A stretch of DNA of 64,000 nt from DATJPY01 sp035506135 (GTDB taxonomy: Bacteria > Myxococcota_A > UBA9160 > PR03), in the NCBI GenBank assembly GCA_035506135.1, contig DATJPY010000074.1:3002-67001 (forward strand). Direction: 5' to 3'. The notes under the pieces were generated by a model. That model saw only the letters and a list, made by a program, of their open reading frames with translations. It ran no database searches and had not been told where the DNA came from. Positions 25,703-33,016 of this stretch are shown here, one piece after another. The translations under genes and the position numbers were made by a program. Within the stretch, counting starts at the first letter, position 1; every line of letters starts with the position of its first letter.

Positions 25703-26751
25703 GCTCGAGCGAAGCGAGAGCGACGAAGAGGCTCGGGGCGAGCGGAGCGAGCTCGAGCGAAGCGAGAGCGACGAACGGGCTCGGGGCGAGCGGAGCGAGC
25801 CCGCGCTTCCCCTTCCCGATCCCGAACGGCTGGTTCGCGGTCGCCTTCGGCGACGAGATCGCCCGCGGCGAAGTGAAGCCCATCCGCTACTTCGGCGAGG
25901 ACCTCGTGCTCTTCCGCGGCGAGGACGACGTCGCGCGCGTCTTCGATGCGTACTGCCCGCACCTCGGCGCCCACCTCGGCGTCGGCGGCCGGGTGGAGGG
26001 GGACGGCCTGCGCTGTCCGTTCCACGGCTGGCGCTACGACGGGAGCGGTCGCTGCGCGGAGGTGCCGTACGCGCGCAAGGTCCCGCCCAAGGCGCGCGTC
26101 CGCGCCTGGACCACCGCCGAGAAGAACGGGCTCGTGATGGTCTGGCGCCACGCGGAGGGCGCGGCGCCATCCTACGACGTGGTCGACGTCCCCGACTACG
26201 GCTCCGACGCGTGGACGCCGCCCGAGCGGCGCGAGTGGATCGTGCGAAGCTGCGTGCAGGAGCTGGCCGAGAACTCGGTCGACGCCGCCCACTTCCGCTT
26301 CGTGCACCGGACCAACACGGTGCCGGTGACCGAGACTGCCGAGATCCGCGGTCACCAGCTCCACGTCATCTCGCACAACGTGGTGTCGACGCCGCGCGGC
26401 GAGCAGCGCGGGCGCATCGAGATCCAGGCGCACGGATTCGGGATCGGCTTCACCCGCTTCTCAGGGATCGCCGACCTGCTGGTGGTCCCGTGCGGCACCC
26501 CGATCGACGCCGACCACACCCACATGCGTCTCCAGTTCTCGGTGAAGAAGCTCCCCAACTCGGACGCGACGCGCGGGGTCGGCAAGGCCTTCATCGCGGA
26601 GATCGAGCGCCAGTTCGGCCAGGACATCCCGATCTGGGAGAACAAGATCCACCTCGAGCAGCCGCTGCTCGTGGAGGGCGAGGCGCCGCTCGCGCTGCTG
26701 CGCCGCTGGGCGCGGCAGTTCTACAGCGGCGTGGAGGCCGGCGCGGCGTAG
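25699..26751 (+). CDS. Rieske non-heme iron oxygenase
   Basis: A 350-residue terminal oxygenase. Residues 2-33 are two copies of a 16-residue Ser/Ala/Arg-rich unit that is probably not part of the fold. The Rieske cluster is at Cys86-x-His88 (CPHLGAHLG) and Cys106-x2-His109 (CPFHGWRYDG). The mononuclear iron site is Asn192 and Asp195-x2-His198-x4-His203 (ENSVDAAHFRFVH). Size and motif layout resemble KshA-type 3-ketosteroid hydroxylases and Rieske sterol desaturases. The ATG overlaps the fusion stop (ATGA). No reductase is encoded here. The substrate is presumably shared with the P450; steroid-like is inference. Confidence 0.9.
   Translation: MSSSEARATKRLGASGASSSEARATNGLGASGASPRFPFPIPNGWFAVAFGDEIARGEVKPIRYFGEDLVLFRGEDDVARVFDAYCPHLGAHLGVGGRVEGDGLRCPFHGWRYDGSGRCAEVPYARKVPPKARVRAWTTAEKNGLVMVWRHAEGAAPSYDVVDVPDYGSDAWTPPERREWIVRSCVQELAENSVDAAHFRFVHRTNTVPVTETAEIRGHQLHVISHNVVSTPRGEQRGRIEIQAHGFGIGFTRFSGIADLLVVPCGTPIDADHTHMRLQFSVKKLPNSDATRGVGKAFIAEIERQFGQDIPIWENKIHLEQPLLVEGEAPLALLRRWARQFYSGVEAGAA
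25701..25796. repeat. 48-bp tandem repeat at the start of the Rieske gene
   Basis: Two 48-base units (25701-25748 and 25749-25796) differ at only two adjacent-region positions (GAAGAGGC versus GAACGGGC). The unit opens with GAGCTCGAGCGAAGCGAGAG. A third copy stops after four bases. It is in frame and encodes two 16-residue units. Because 48 is divisible by three, copy number can change without a frameshift. Confidence 0.95.
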
Positions 26752-26781
26752 GAGAGCGCGTGCGACCGGACGAGCGGGCGC

Positions 26782-28479
26782 TCACTCGTCGACGAACGGA
26801 TTCACCGCTCCCGCCGTCAGCACGTTCTTCAGCACCTTGCCGGTGGCGTTGCGAGGGAGCGGCTCGCGTCGCAGCTCCCAGTGGGCGGGCACCTTGAAGT
26901 AGGCCAGGCGCTCGGCGACGAAGCCGCGCAGCGCCTCGAAGTCGATGGCGGCGCCGTCCGCGGGCACGACGATCGCCTTCACCTCCTGGCCGAGCTCCGG
27001 GTGGTCGACAGGGACCACCGCCGCCTCGCGAACGCCGGGGTGCGCCTCGAGGCAGTGCTCGATCTCGGCGGGATAGACATTCTCGCCGCCGCGCAGGATC
27101 AGGTCTCGGCGGCGCGAGTTCACGTAGAGGTAGCCGTCCTCGAGGCGTCCGATGTCGCCCGTGCGCAGCCAGCGGCCGGGCCCGAGCACTTCGGCGGTCT
27201 CGCGCGGCCGGCGCCAGTACTCCTTCATCACCAGCGGACCGCGGAGCGCGATCTCGCCCTCCTCGCCCTCGGGCAGCGGCTTCCCGTCCGGGTCTCGGAT
27301 CTCCACCTCGATGGTGGGCAGCGCGCGGCCGACCGAGTCCGGGCGCGCCTCGAGCTCCTCGCCGAAGTTGAGCGTGGCGAGCGCGGTCGATTCGGTGAGC
27401 CCGTAGCCGATGCCCATCGAGCGGCGCGCGTTCGGGAACGCACGGCGCATGCGCTCGAGCAGCGCCGGCGGCATCGGCGCGCCGCCCGAGCCGATCTGCT
27501 GGATGCTCGACAGGTCGCGGCGCGCGATCTCGGGGTGGTCGAGCAGCCGGTGCACCATCGTGCCCATCGGGCCCCAGGCCGTCACGCGCTCGCGCTCGAT
27601 CAGGTCCATCACGCGCGCGGGATCGAAGCGGCCGGTCGTCCAGACCGTCTTGATGCCGGTCGCGAGCGAGGTCACGGCGCCGGCGTAGAGGCCCGAGACG
27701 TGGAAGAGCGGCGTGGTGACCAGGCTGCAGGTCCGGAGCGGCCTCGCGGCCGGAGCAGCGGCGACGCCCGCCTCCGCGGCTCTCGCCGCGGCGAGCATCA
27801 GCATCCGCGCGCCGTGGAAGATCTGGATCTGCGTCAGCGCCACGATGCCGCGATGCGTGTTGACGGCGCCCTTTGGCCGCCCCGTCGTGCCGCTCGTGTA
27901 GAGGATGGTGGCGGGCGCGTCCTCGTCGATCGAGACGTCGGGGAGCGACGCGGCGGCGTCGGGCTCGGCCAGCGCGGCGAACTCCGACTCCATCTCCACG
28001 ACCGGGAAGGCGTGCCGCTCGCCGGCCACCCGCGCCAGCCGCCTGCGATCGCCGATCAGGAGCTTCGGCTCGCAGTCGCGCAGTCCGTAGAGGATCTCGT
28101 CGCGCACCCACCAGCCGTTCAGGCCGACGGCGATGGCGCCGAGGCTCGTCGTCGCCCAGAACGCGAGGATCCACTCGGGCGCATTGGCGGCGAGGATCGC
28201 GACACGGTCGCCGGCTCCGACACCGAAGCGCTCGCGCAGCGCGCGCGCCACCGACGCGACGCGCTGGCAGTGCTCGGCGTACCCGATGCGCCGCCCGTCG
28301 TCGCACACCAGGTACTCGGCATCGCCGAGCGCCCTCGAGGTCTCGAGCAGCGCGCGCAGCGAGCGCGGGCGCGTGCGGAACACGGACATCGGCTCGCCGA
28401 ACACGGGCTCGCGCACCACCTCGAAGGGGCCGCCCGGCCCCGTGAGCCGGCCCTCGATCTCGCGCAGCGCCTCGCTCAT
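26782..28479 (-). CDS. AMP-binding acyl-CoA synthetase
   Basis: A 565-residue long-chain-type acyl-CoA ligase. Seen: ILYTSGTTGRPKG phosphate loop, YGLTEST, RTGDIGRL, the hinge SRRRDLILRGGENVYPAEIE and the C-terminal catalytic lysine region LPRNATGKVLKN. It is the last gene of a three-gene minus-strand operon (TetR, LolA-like protein, this enzyme); its ATG overlaps the LolA-like stop. It ends 30 bases from the convergent Rieske gene. Substrate unknown. A lipid function is suggested by the co-encoded LolA-like protein. Confidence 0.9.
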   Translation of the reverse strand: MSEALREIEGRLTGPGGPFEVVREPVFGEPMSVFRTRPRSLRALLETSRALGDAEYLVCDDGRRIGYAEHCQRVASVARALRERFGVGAGDRVAILAANAPEWILAFWATTSLGAIAVGLNGWWVRDEILYGLRDCEPKLLIGDRRRLARVAGERHAFPVVEMESEFAALAEPDAAASLPDVSIDEDAPATILYTSGTTGRPKGAVNTHRGIVALTQIQIFHGARMLMLAAARAAEAGVAAAPAARPLRTCSLVTTPLFHVSGLYAGAVTSLATGIKTVWTTGRFDPARVMDLIERERVTAWGPMGTMVHRLLDHPEIARRDLSSIQQIGSGGAPMPPALLERMRRAFPNARRSMGIGYGLTESTALATLNFGEELEARPDSVGRALPTIEVEIRDPDGKPLPEGEEGEIALRGPLVMKEYWRRPRETAEVLGPGRWLRTGDIGRLEDGYLYVNSRRRDLILRGGENVYPAEIEHCLEAHPGVREAAVVPVDHPELGQEVKAIVVPADGAAIDFEALRGFVAERLAYFKVPAHWELRREPLPRNATGKVLKNVLTAGAVNPFVDE

Positions 28480-29285
28480 CGGTCCGCGCCCAGCGGCACG
28501 GGCTCCACGCCCTTGCGGATCCGGTCGTCGATCGCCGAGAGGTCGAAGGTGTTCTCCGGGATGGACGCGCCGAAGCGCACGGTCTTCCAGGTGAGCACGC
28601 TCTCCGCGCCGCTCACGAGGTCCTTGAGCCGCACCACCGAGGGGAACGGCTTGCCGTCGATCACCGTCACCGACTCGTAGCGCTGCTCGCGGATCGGAGT
28701 GCCCGTGGTGTCGTAGAAGCGCACGTGCAGGGGCAGGCCGGTCTCCGGATCGATACGGGTCACCACGCGCTGATAGTAGTGATAGGGAAGGCTCTCGATC
28801 TCCGCGAAGCGCCGACCGTCCTCCTCGACGAAGCGCACCGACCCCTGGCGGCGCGCGGCGGGATCGGCGAGCCACAGATCCTCGTAGCGGAACAGCGTGT
28901 CCGCGAAGGGATCCGTCGGGAGGAGGCCCTTCACGCTGAGCCAGCGCCGCTTGCGCAGGTCCCAGTACCAGTTGGTGAGGGGCTCGCCGGGCATCACGAG
29001 CAGCTCCGAGACGGCGCTCCCCGAGTCGCCCTTTTCGCGCATCTCGAAGAGCGTGCGCATGCCGCCGCCGTGCGCGTCGCGCAGGACCTGCATGTCGAAG
29101 GAGAGGTCGTCGTCGCCGGGGCGGCGGGCCTCCACGTGCGCGGTGGCCGCGAGGCTCGCGCCCACGCGCAGCGCCTCCGCCATGCGCGTCACCCACTGGT
29201 CCGCACTCGCCTCCGGCCCCTCGCCGAGGGACGGCCCGGCGGCAGCGAGCGCGAGCAGCGCGGCGACCGCGACCCCGCGCGTCAC
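28476..29285 (-). CDS. Periplasmic LolA-like outer-membrane lipoprotein-sorting protein
   Basis: A 269-residue exported protein of the outer-membrane lipoprotein-sorting type (LolA-like, COG2834). A signal peptide spans about residues 1-21, followed by an antiparallel beta half-barrel: LSFDMQVLRD, RTLFEMREKGDSGSA, LLVMPGEPLTNWYWDL, LPTDPFADTLFRYEDLW, and later PETGLPLHVRFYD. Proteins of this group carry lipids or lipoproteins across the periplasm and are often co-encoded with RND exporters; here the partner is an acyl-CoA ligase. The GTG start overlaps the TetR stop (GTGA) and the stop overlaps the ligase start. Confidence 0.75.
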   Translation of the reverse strand: MTRGVAVAALLALAAAGPSLGEGPEASADQWVTRMAEALRVGASLAATAHVEARRPGDDDLSFDMQVLRDAHGGGMRTLFEMREKGDSGSAVSELLVMPGEPLTNWYWDLRKRRWLSVKGLLPTDPFADTLFRYEDLWLADPAARRQGSVRFVEEDGRRFAEIESLPYHYYQRVVTRIDPETGLPLHVRFYDTTGTPIREQRYESVTVIDGKPFPSVVRLKDLVSGAESVLTWKTVRFGASIPENTFDLSAIDDRIRKGVEPVPLGADR

Positions 29286-29941
29286 GGCGCGGGCCGTCCG
29301 GTCACGGTCTGGTAGAGGATGCGCGCGCAGGTCTCGACCAGGTTCTCGCGCGTCACGCCGAAGTACTCGAGCTCCTGGTGATAGGTCGCCAGCCGCTCGA
29401 GCATCGAGGCCAGCGCCGCGGCCGCGGCGTAGGGATGGATCGCGCCGGCGACGCGCCCCGCGTCGCGCGCCTCGCCGATCTTCTTGGCGAGCACCTCGAT
29501 CACCGGGTGCAGCGCCTTGATCCGCGCGCGGCGGAAGCGGCGGTCGCCCTGCTCGGCCGCGACGTTGCGGAACAGAAGCACGGCGTGGTGGTCGTCCCAG
29601 TGCCGCACGAAGGCGTCGACGCCGGCGCGCGCGGCGTCGAGGCCCGGCCGGCCGCGCCAGGCGGCGCGGAGCGGATCGAGGATCGCCGGCGCCTCCTCGC
29701 CCGCCTCGCGCGCGAGCTCGAGCGTGGCCTCCTCGACGTCGCGGAAGTACTGATAGAACGTGGCCGGCGAGGTGGCCGCGCGCCGCGCGATCTCGACGAC
29801 CGAGACGTCGCGCACCGGGCGCTCGGCGAGCAGCGCGTCGGTGGCTTCGAGCAGCCGGCGCCGCGTCTGGAGCGCGCGCGGACCGAGCGGGCGCCCGCTC
29901 TGGTCCACCGGCCGGGTACGTCGCTCCCCCTTGCTCGTCAT
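29282..29941 (-). CDS. TetR-family regulator of LolA-like/acyl-CoA ligase operon
   Basis: A 219-residue TetR repressor. Helix-turn-helix: RRRLLEATDALLAERPVRDV, VVEIARRAATSPATFYQYF, VEEATLELAREAG. The C-terminal domain is helical and acidic near the end. It is the first gene of a three-gene operon. The ATG lies 19 bases from the divergent fpg start, and a -10-like TATGCT ends 7 bases before it with no Shine-Dalgarno, so it may be leaderless. An in-frame ATG 12 bases upstream would fall on the -10 box. Confidence 0.88.
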   Translation of the reverse strand: MTSKGERRTRPVDQSGRPLGPRALQTRRRLLEATDALLAERPVRDVSVVEIARRAATSPATFYQYFRDVEEATLELAREAGEEAPAILDPLRAAWRGRPGLDAARAGVDAFVRHWDDHHAVLLFRNVAAEQGDRRFRRARIKALHPVIEVLAKKIGEARDAGRVAGAIHPYAAAAALASMLERLATYHQELEYFGVTRENLVETCARILYQTVTGRPAP

Positions 29942-29947
29942 GGCCGG

Positions 29948-29954
29948 TAGCATA
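29948..29954. promoter_or_regulatory. Bidirectional -10 box between tetR and fpg
   Basis: TAGCATA reads TAGCAT on the plus strand (29948-29953), 7 bases before the fpg GTG. On the minus strand it reads TATGCT (29954-29949), 7 bases before the tetR ATG. The two starts are only 19 bases apart, so one near-symmetric -10 element appears to drive two divergent leaderless transcripts. No -35 boxes are evident. Confidence 0.55.
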
Positions 29955-29960
29955 GCCAGA

Positions 29961-30935
29961 GTGCCCGAGCTGCCCGACATCGCGGTGTATCTGGAGGCGC
30001 TGCGCGAGCGCATCCTCGGCCAGCCCCTGCAGCAGATCCGCGTGGCGGGACCGTCGTGGCTGCGCTCGGTCGAGCCACCGCTCGCGGCGGTCCGCGGTCG
30101 CCGGGTGCGCGGCCTGCGCCGCCTCGGCAAGCGCATCGCCATCGAGCTCGAGGGCGATCTCTACGCCGTGCTCCATCTGATGATCGCGGGCCGCCTGCAC
30201 TGGAAGCCGCCTGCGGCGAAGCTCCCGGCCCGGCGCGGCCTCGGCGCCTTCGACTTCCCGAACGGCACGCTGCTGGTGACCGAGGCCGGCACCCGCAAGC
30301 GCTCGACGCTCCACCTGGTGTCGGGCGCCGATGCGCTCGCGGAGCACGATCCCGGCGGGCTCGAGCCGCTCGAGGCCGACCTCGACGCCTTCGCGGCTCG
30401 GCTGCGCGAGGCCAACCACACCGTGAAGCGCGCGCTCACCGACCCGCACGTGCTCTCGGGCATCGGCAACGCGTACTCCGACGAGACCCTCCACGCCGCG
30501 CGGCTCTCGCCCTTCAAGCAGACGCAGCGGCTCTCGGAGGAGGAGATGGAGCGCCTGTTCGAGGCGACGCGCGCAACCCTCCAGAGCTGGACCGAGCGCC
30601 TGCGCGCCGAGACCGGCGACGGCTTTCCCGAGCACGTGACCGCGTTCCGCCCCGGCATGGCGGTGCACGGCCGCTACCGCGAGCCGTGTCCGGTCTGCGG
30701 CGCCCCGGTGCAGCGCATCGCCTACGCGGAGAACGAGGCCAACTACTGCGCGCGCTGTCAGACCGACGGGAAGCTGCTGGCCGATCGCGCGCTCTCGCGC
30801 CTCCTGCGCGGCGACTGGCCGCGCACGCTCGAGGAGCTCGAGCTGCGCAAGGCCGAGCTCCGGCGCACCAGCAGCGCGGCGACGGCCGCGAGCGCGAGCG
30901 CCCCGCCGCCCGGCTCGGGCGCGACCACGACGTAG
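29961..30935 (+). CDS. fpg: Formamidopyrimidine-DNA glycosylase (Fpg/MutM family)
   Basis: A 324-residue base-excision glycosylase/AP lyase that removes oxidised purines. With GTG as start the protein begins Met-Pro-Glu-Leu-Pro-Asp, placing the catalytic Pro2 and Glu3 correctly. Seen: LHLMIAGRLHW, a helix-two-turn-helix LSGIGNAYSDETLHAARLSP, and a zinc finger CPVCGAPVQ...YCARCQTDGK. About 55 residues follow the zinc finger, more than usual; the last 30 are Ser/Ala/Pro-rich and are read opposite the hydrophobic tail of a convergent PEP-CTERM gene. That extension is probably not part of the fold. No Shine-Dalgarno; leaderless candidate. Confidence 0.9.
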   Translation: MPELPDIAVYLEALRERILGQPLQQIRVAGPSWLRSVEPPLAAVRGRRVRGLRRLGKRIAIELEGDLYAVLHLMIAGRLHWKPPAAKLPARRGLGAFDFPNGTLLVTEAGTRKRSTLHLVSGADALAEHDPGGLEPLEADLDAFAARLREANHTVKRALTDPHVLSGIGNAYSDETLHAARLSPFKQTQRLSEEEMERLFEATRATLQSWTERLRAETGDGFPEHVTAFRPGMAVHGRYREPCPVCGAPVQRIAYAENEANYCARCQTDGKLLADRALSRLLRGDWPRTLEELELRKAELRRTSSAATAASASAPPPGSGATTT

Positions 30936-32473
30936 GGGATGCCGTCGTCGCCCCCCATGAGATACGCCACCTGGCCCTTGTCGTTGAGCCCGCTGGTTCC
31001 CGGGCCCCGGAAGGTCGCTCCCGCGAAGTTGATCTGGCCGACCGTCGAGGCGCCCGGCACCGCGTCGCCGAGGCGGGCGACCGCGACGAGGCCCCGCACG
31101 TCGTCGTAGAAGAAGAGCCCCTCGGTGTCCTGGGTGCTCCCGCCGTCACCGAGGTCGATGAACGCCTGGAAGACGGCCTGCCCGTGTCCGTTCAGCGCGA
31201 GGGTGGTGGTCTCGAACTTCGAGAAGACGCCCCCGCCCGGTGCGAGATCGTTGATGCGCGCGATCGGCGTCAGCGCGCCGCCGTCGCCGCGGAAGATGCC
31301 CGCCGCCGAGCCGTTCTGGGCGCCCGTGATCGTGCTCTCGAACAGCACCTGTCCGAGGTCGTTGAAGGCGAAGGCGACACTGAAGATGTCGAGGAGCCGC
31401 CCGTTGCCGCCCGGCGTGAGGTCTCCGCGGCGCGCGATCACCGCGAGGCTCGACCCATCACCCCGGAAGATCCCCGCATTGTCGCTGCTCCCTCCGGTCG
31501 TCCCGCTCAGGTTCGCGAAGAACGCGGCCTGGCCGGCGTCGTTGAAGGCGGGCGCGACGGTTCCGAGGGCCAGGAAGATCCCGTTGCCGTCCGGGCTGGC
31601 GTCGCCCGTCTGCGCGATCTTGGTGAGCGGACCGCCGCCGGCGCGGAAGATGCCTCCGCCGGAGGGGACGGACAGAGCGGAGAAGGCGACCTGCCCCGAC
31701 TGGTTGATCGGTGTCGGTGCGATGAACTCGAGGAAGGTCGCCGTGTTGTCCGGCGTCGCCTGCCCGCCCCGCACGACCTCGACCAGGCTTCCCGCCGTGT
31801 CGTCGCCAGTGAGGATCGCTAGCGCCTGGTTGGCTCCGCTGACGCCCGCCACGAACGCGAGGAGACCCGCATCGTTCAGGCACAGGATCGACGAGGGCGT
31901 CGACAGATCGGAGATCACGTCCGTCGTGTTCGGCACTGCATCGTTGGGGCGGGCGATCTGGACGAGCCCCACCTGGCCGCCGGTCCCGACGAAGAAGCCC
32001 TCGGCCTCGGTGGGGGCGAAGGTCTGCGTCAAGCGTGAGTAGAAGGCGACCTGACCGCTCTCGTTGATCGCGGTCGCCGGGGTGCTCAAGGGCGAGAGGT
32101 AGCCGTTCCCGTCCGGCGCGGGCCAGCCGGACGGGTTGTGCCCGAGCTGGTAGGCGCGCGCGATCAGCACCAGATCCGCCGGAGCGCTGGCGCGGAGGAG
32201 GCCGTCTCCGACCAGGAAGCCATGGTCGTCGTAGATGTTCGCCCCGAAGGCGGCCTGGCCGGACGCTCCGAGCACGGGGACGGTGAGCTGGAAGAACGTG
32301 CCCGTCGCGTCCGGCGACTCGTCGCCGCCCTTCGCGACGACGTGAGTCGTCGCGAGCGTCGCCGCCGGCACCGCCGCGGGCGAGAGCGCGGCGACGAAAG
32401 CGAGCGCGAGCGCCGCGCTGGATCGGGCCGGTGAGCGACGGGGATCCTGCACAGCAGGCGGTTCGAGCTCCAT
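30758..32473 (-). CDS. PEP-CTERM protein built of about eight GIFRGDG-type repeats
   Basis: A 571-residue secreted protein. After a signal peptide (SSAALALAFVAALSPAAVPA) the body consists of roughly eight repeats of about 60 residues with the pattern NxxGQVAFxAxL, GIFRGDG, LTxIARxGD and PGGNG. This is the layout of a propeller-like or choice-of-anchor repeat protein. The C-terminus has VVAPEPGGGALALAAVAALLVRR, a PEP-CTERM-like signal, but continues for about 35 Ser/Arg-rich residues to its stop. That is longer than typical and produces a 178-base overlap with fpg. The start is ATG 32473 with GGAGG 5 bases upstream. Function unknown. Confidence 0.75.
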   Translation of the reverse strand: MELEPPAVQDPRRSPARSSAALALAFVAALSPAAVPAATLATTHVVAKGGDESPDATGTFFQLTVPVLGASGQAAFGANIYDDHGFLVGDGLLRASAPADLVLIARAYQLGHNPSGWPAPDGNGYLSPLSTPATAINESGQVAFYSRLTQTFAPTEAEGFFVGTGGQVGLVQIARPNDAVPNTTDVISDLSTPSSILCLNDAGLLAFVAGVSGANQALAILTGDDTAGSLVEVVRGGQATPDNTATFLEFIAPTPINQSGQVAFSALSVPSGGGIFRAGGGPLTKIAQTGDASPDGNGIFLALGTVAPAFNDAGQAAFFANLSGTTGGSSDNAGIFRGDGSSLAVIARRGDLTPGGNGRLLDIFSVAFAFNDLGQVLFESTITGAQNGSAAGIFRGDGGALTPIARINDLAPGGGVFSKFETTTLALNGHGQAVFQAFIDLGDGGSTQDTEGLFFYDDVRGLVAVARLGDAVPGASTVGQINFAGATFRGPGTSGLNDKGQVAYLMGGDDGIPYVVVAPEPGGGALALAAVAALLVRRSSALRSSSSSSVRGQSPRRRRESARSASSFPSV

Positions 32474-32632
32474 TGCGGCCTCCGTGCTCCTCCCCCGTCT
32501 CGGCATCGTACACGAATCCATCGTCCAGGATCGCGCCCGCGCCGCCGATAGCACAGGCGATTCACAGAGGCGGGTGGGCTGGGCGCGGCCCTTCTGGCAA
32601 CCTGGGGCGGCAGGCAGAACGGGAGGATCGAC

Positions 32633-32980
32633 GTGGGGGGAGCGAGGTGGAGGCGCGCGGGGCTCGCGATCGCCGTGGTGCTGGCGCTCGCCGCGCCTTC
32701 GAGCGCGCACGCTTCGCGCTACAACCCGGGGCGCAAGCTCGGCCGGGGCTTCGCGGCGATGACGTGCGGAGTGATGGAGCTGCCGGGCAACATGGTGAAG
32801 CTGACCCGGGAGAGAGGTCCTGCCTACGGCTTCACCCTCGGAGTCGCCCAGGGGCTCGGCATGATCGTCGTGCGCGAGCTCGTGGGCGTCTACGAGTTCG
32901 TGACCTTCCCGATCCCTGCCCCACCGGGCTACAGGCCGATCATCCGGCCCGAGTTTCCCTGGGGCTACTTCGAGCAGTAG
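32633..32980 (+). CDS. Small exosortase-associated-like protein (TIGR04073-like)
   Basis: A 115-residue exported protein: signal peptide (LAIAVVLALAAPSSAHA), then RKLGRGFAAMTCGVMELPGN, ERGPAYGFTLGVAQG and VGVYEFVTFPIPAPPGYRP. The RK-GRG-EP-YE-TFP-P pattern and length recall the small family TIGR04073, found almost only in genomes with exosortases; the assignment is from memory of the pattern, not a search. GTG start with GGGAGGA 5 bases upstream. It lies next to a PEP-CTERM gene on the other strand, which fits. Molecular role unknown. Confidence 0.65.
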   Translation: MGGARWRRAGLAIAVVLALAAPSSAHASRYNPGRKLGRGFAAMTCGVMELPGNMVKLTRERGPAYGFTLGVAQGLGMIVVRELVGVYEFVTFPIPAPPGYRPIIRPEFPWGYFEQ

Positions 32981-33016
32981 CTCCGACGGGAGCGAGCGTG
33001 CCTCGCGAGCCGGCGC

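Noticed and set aside
25701..25796. Possible CRISPR-like repeat
   Set aside because: Only two directly adjacent units with no spacers, and in frame with a gene: a tandem repeat, not an array.
26755..26785. GAGCG/CGCTC inverted repeat between the Rieske and acyl-CoA synthetase ends as a terminator
   Set aside because: The stem is only five pairs and there is no T run; in sequence of this GC content such repeats are expected by chance.
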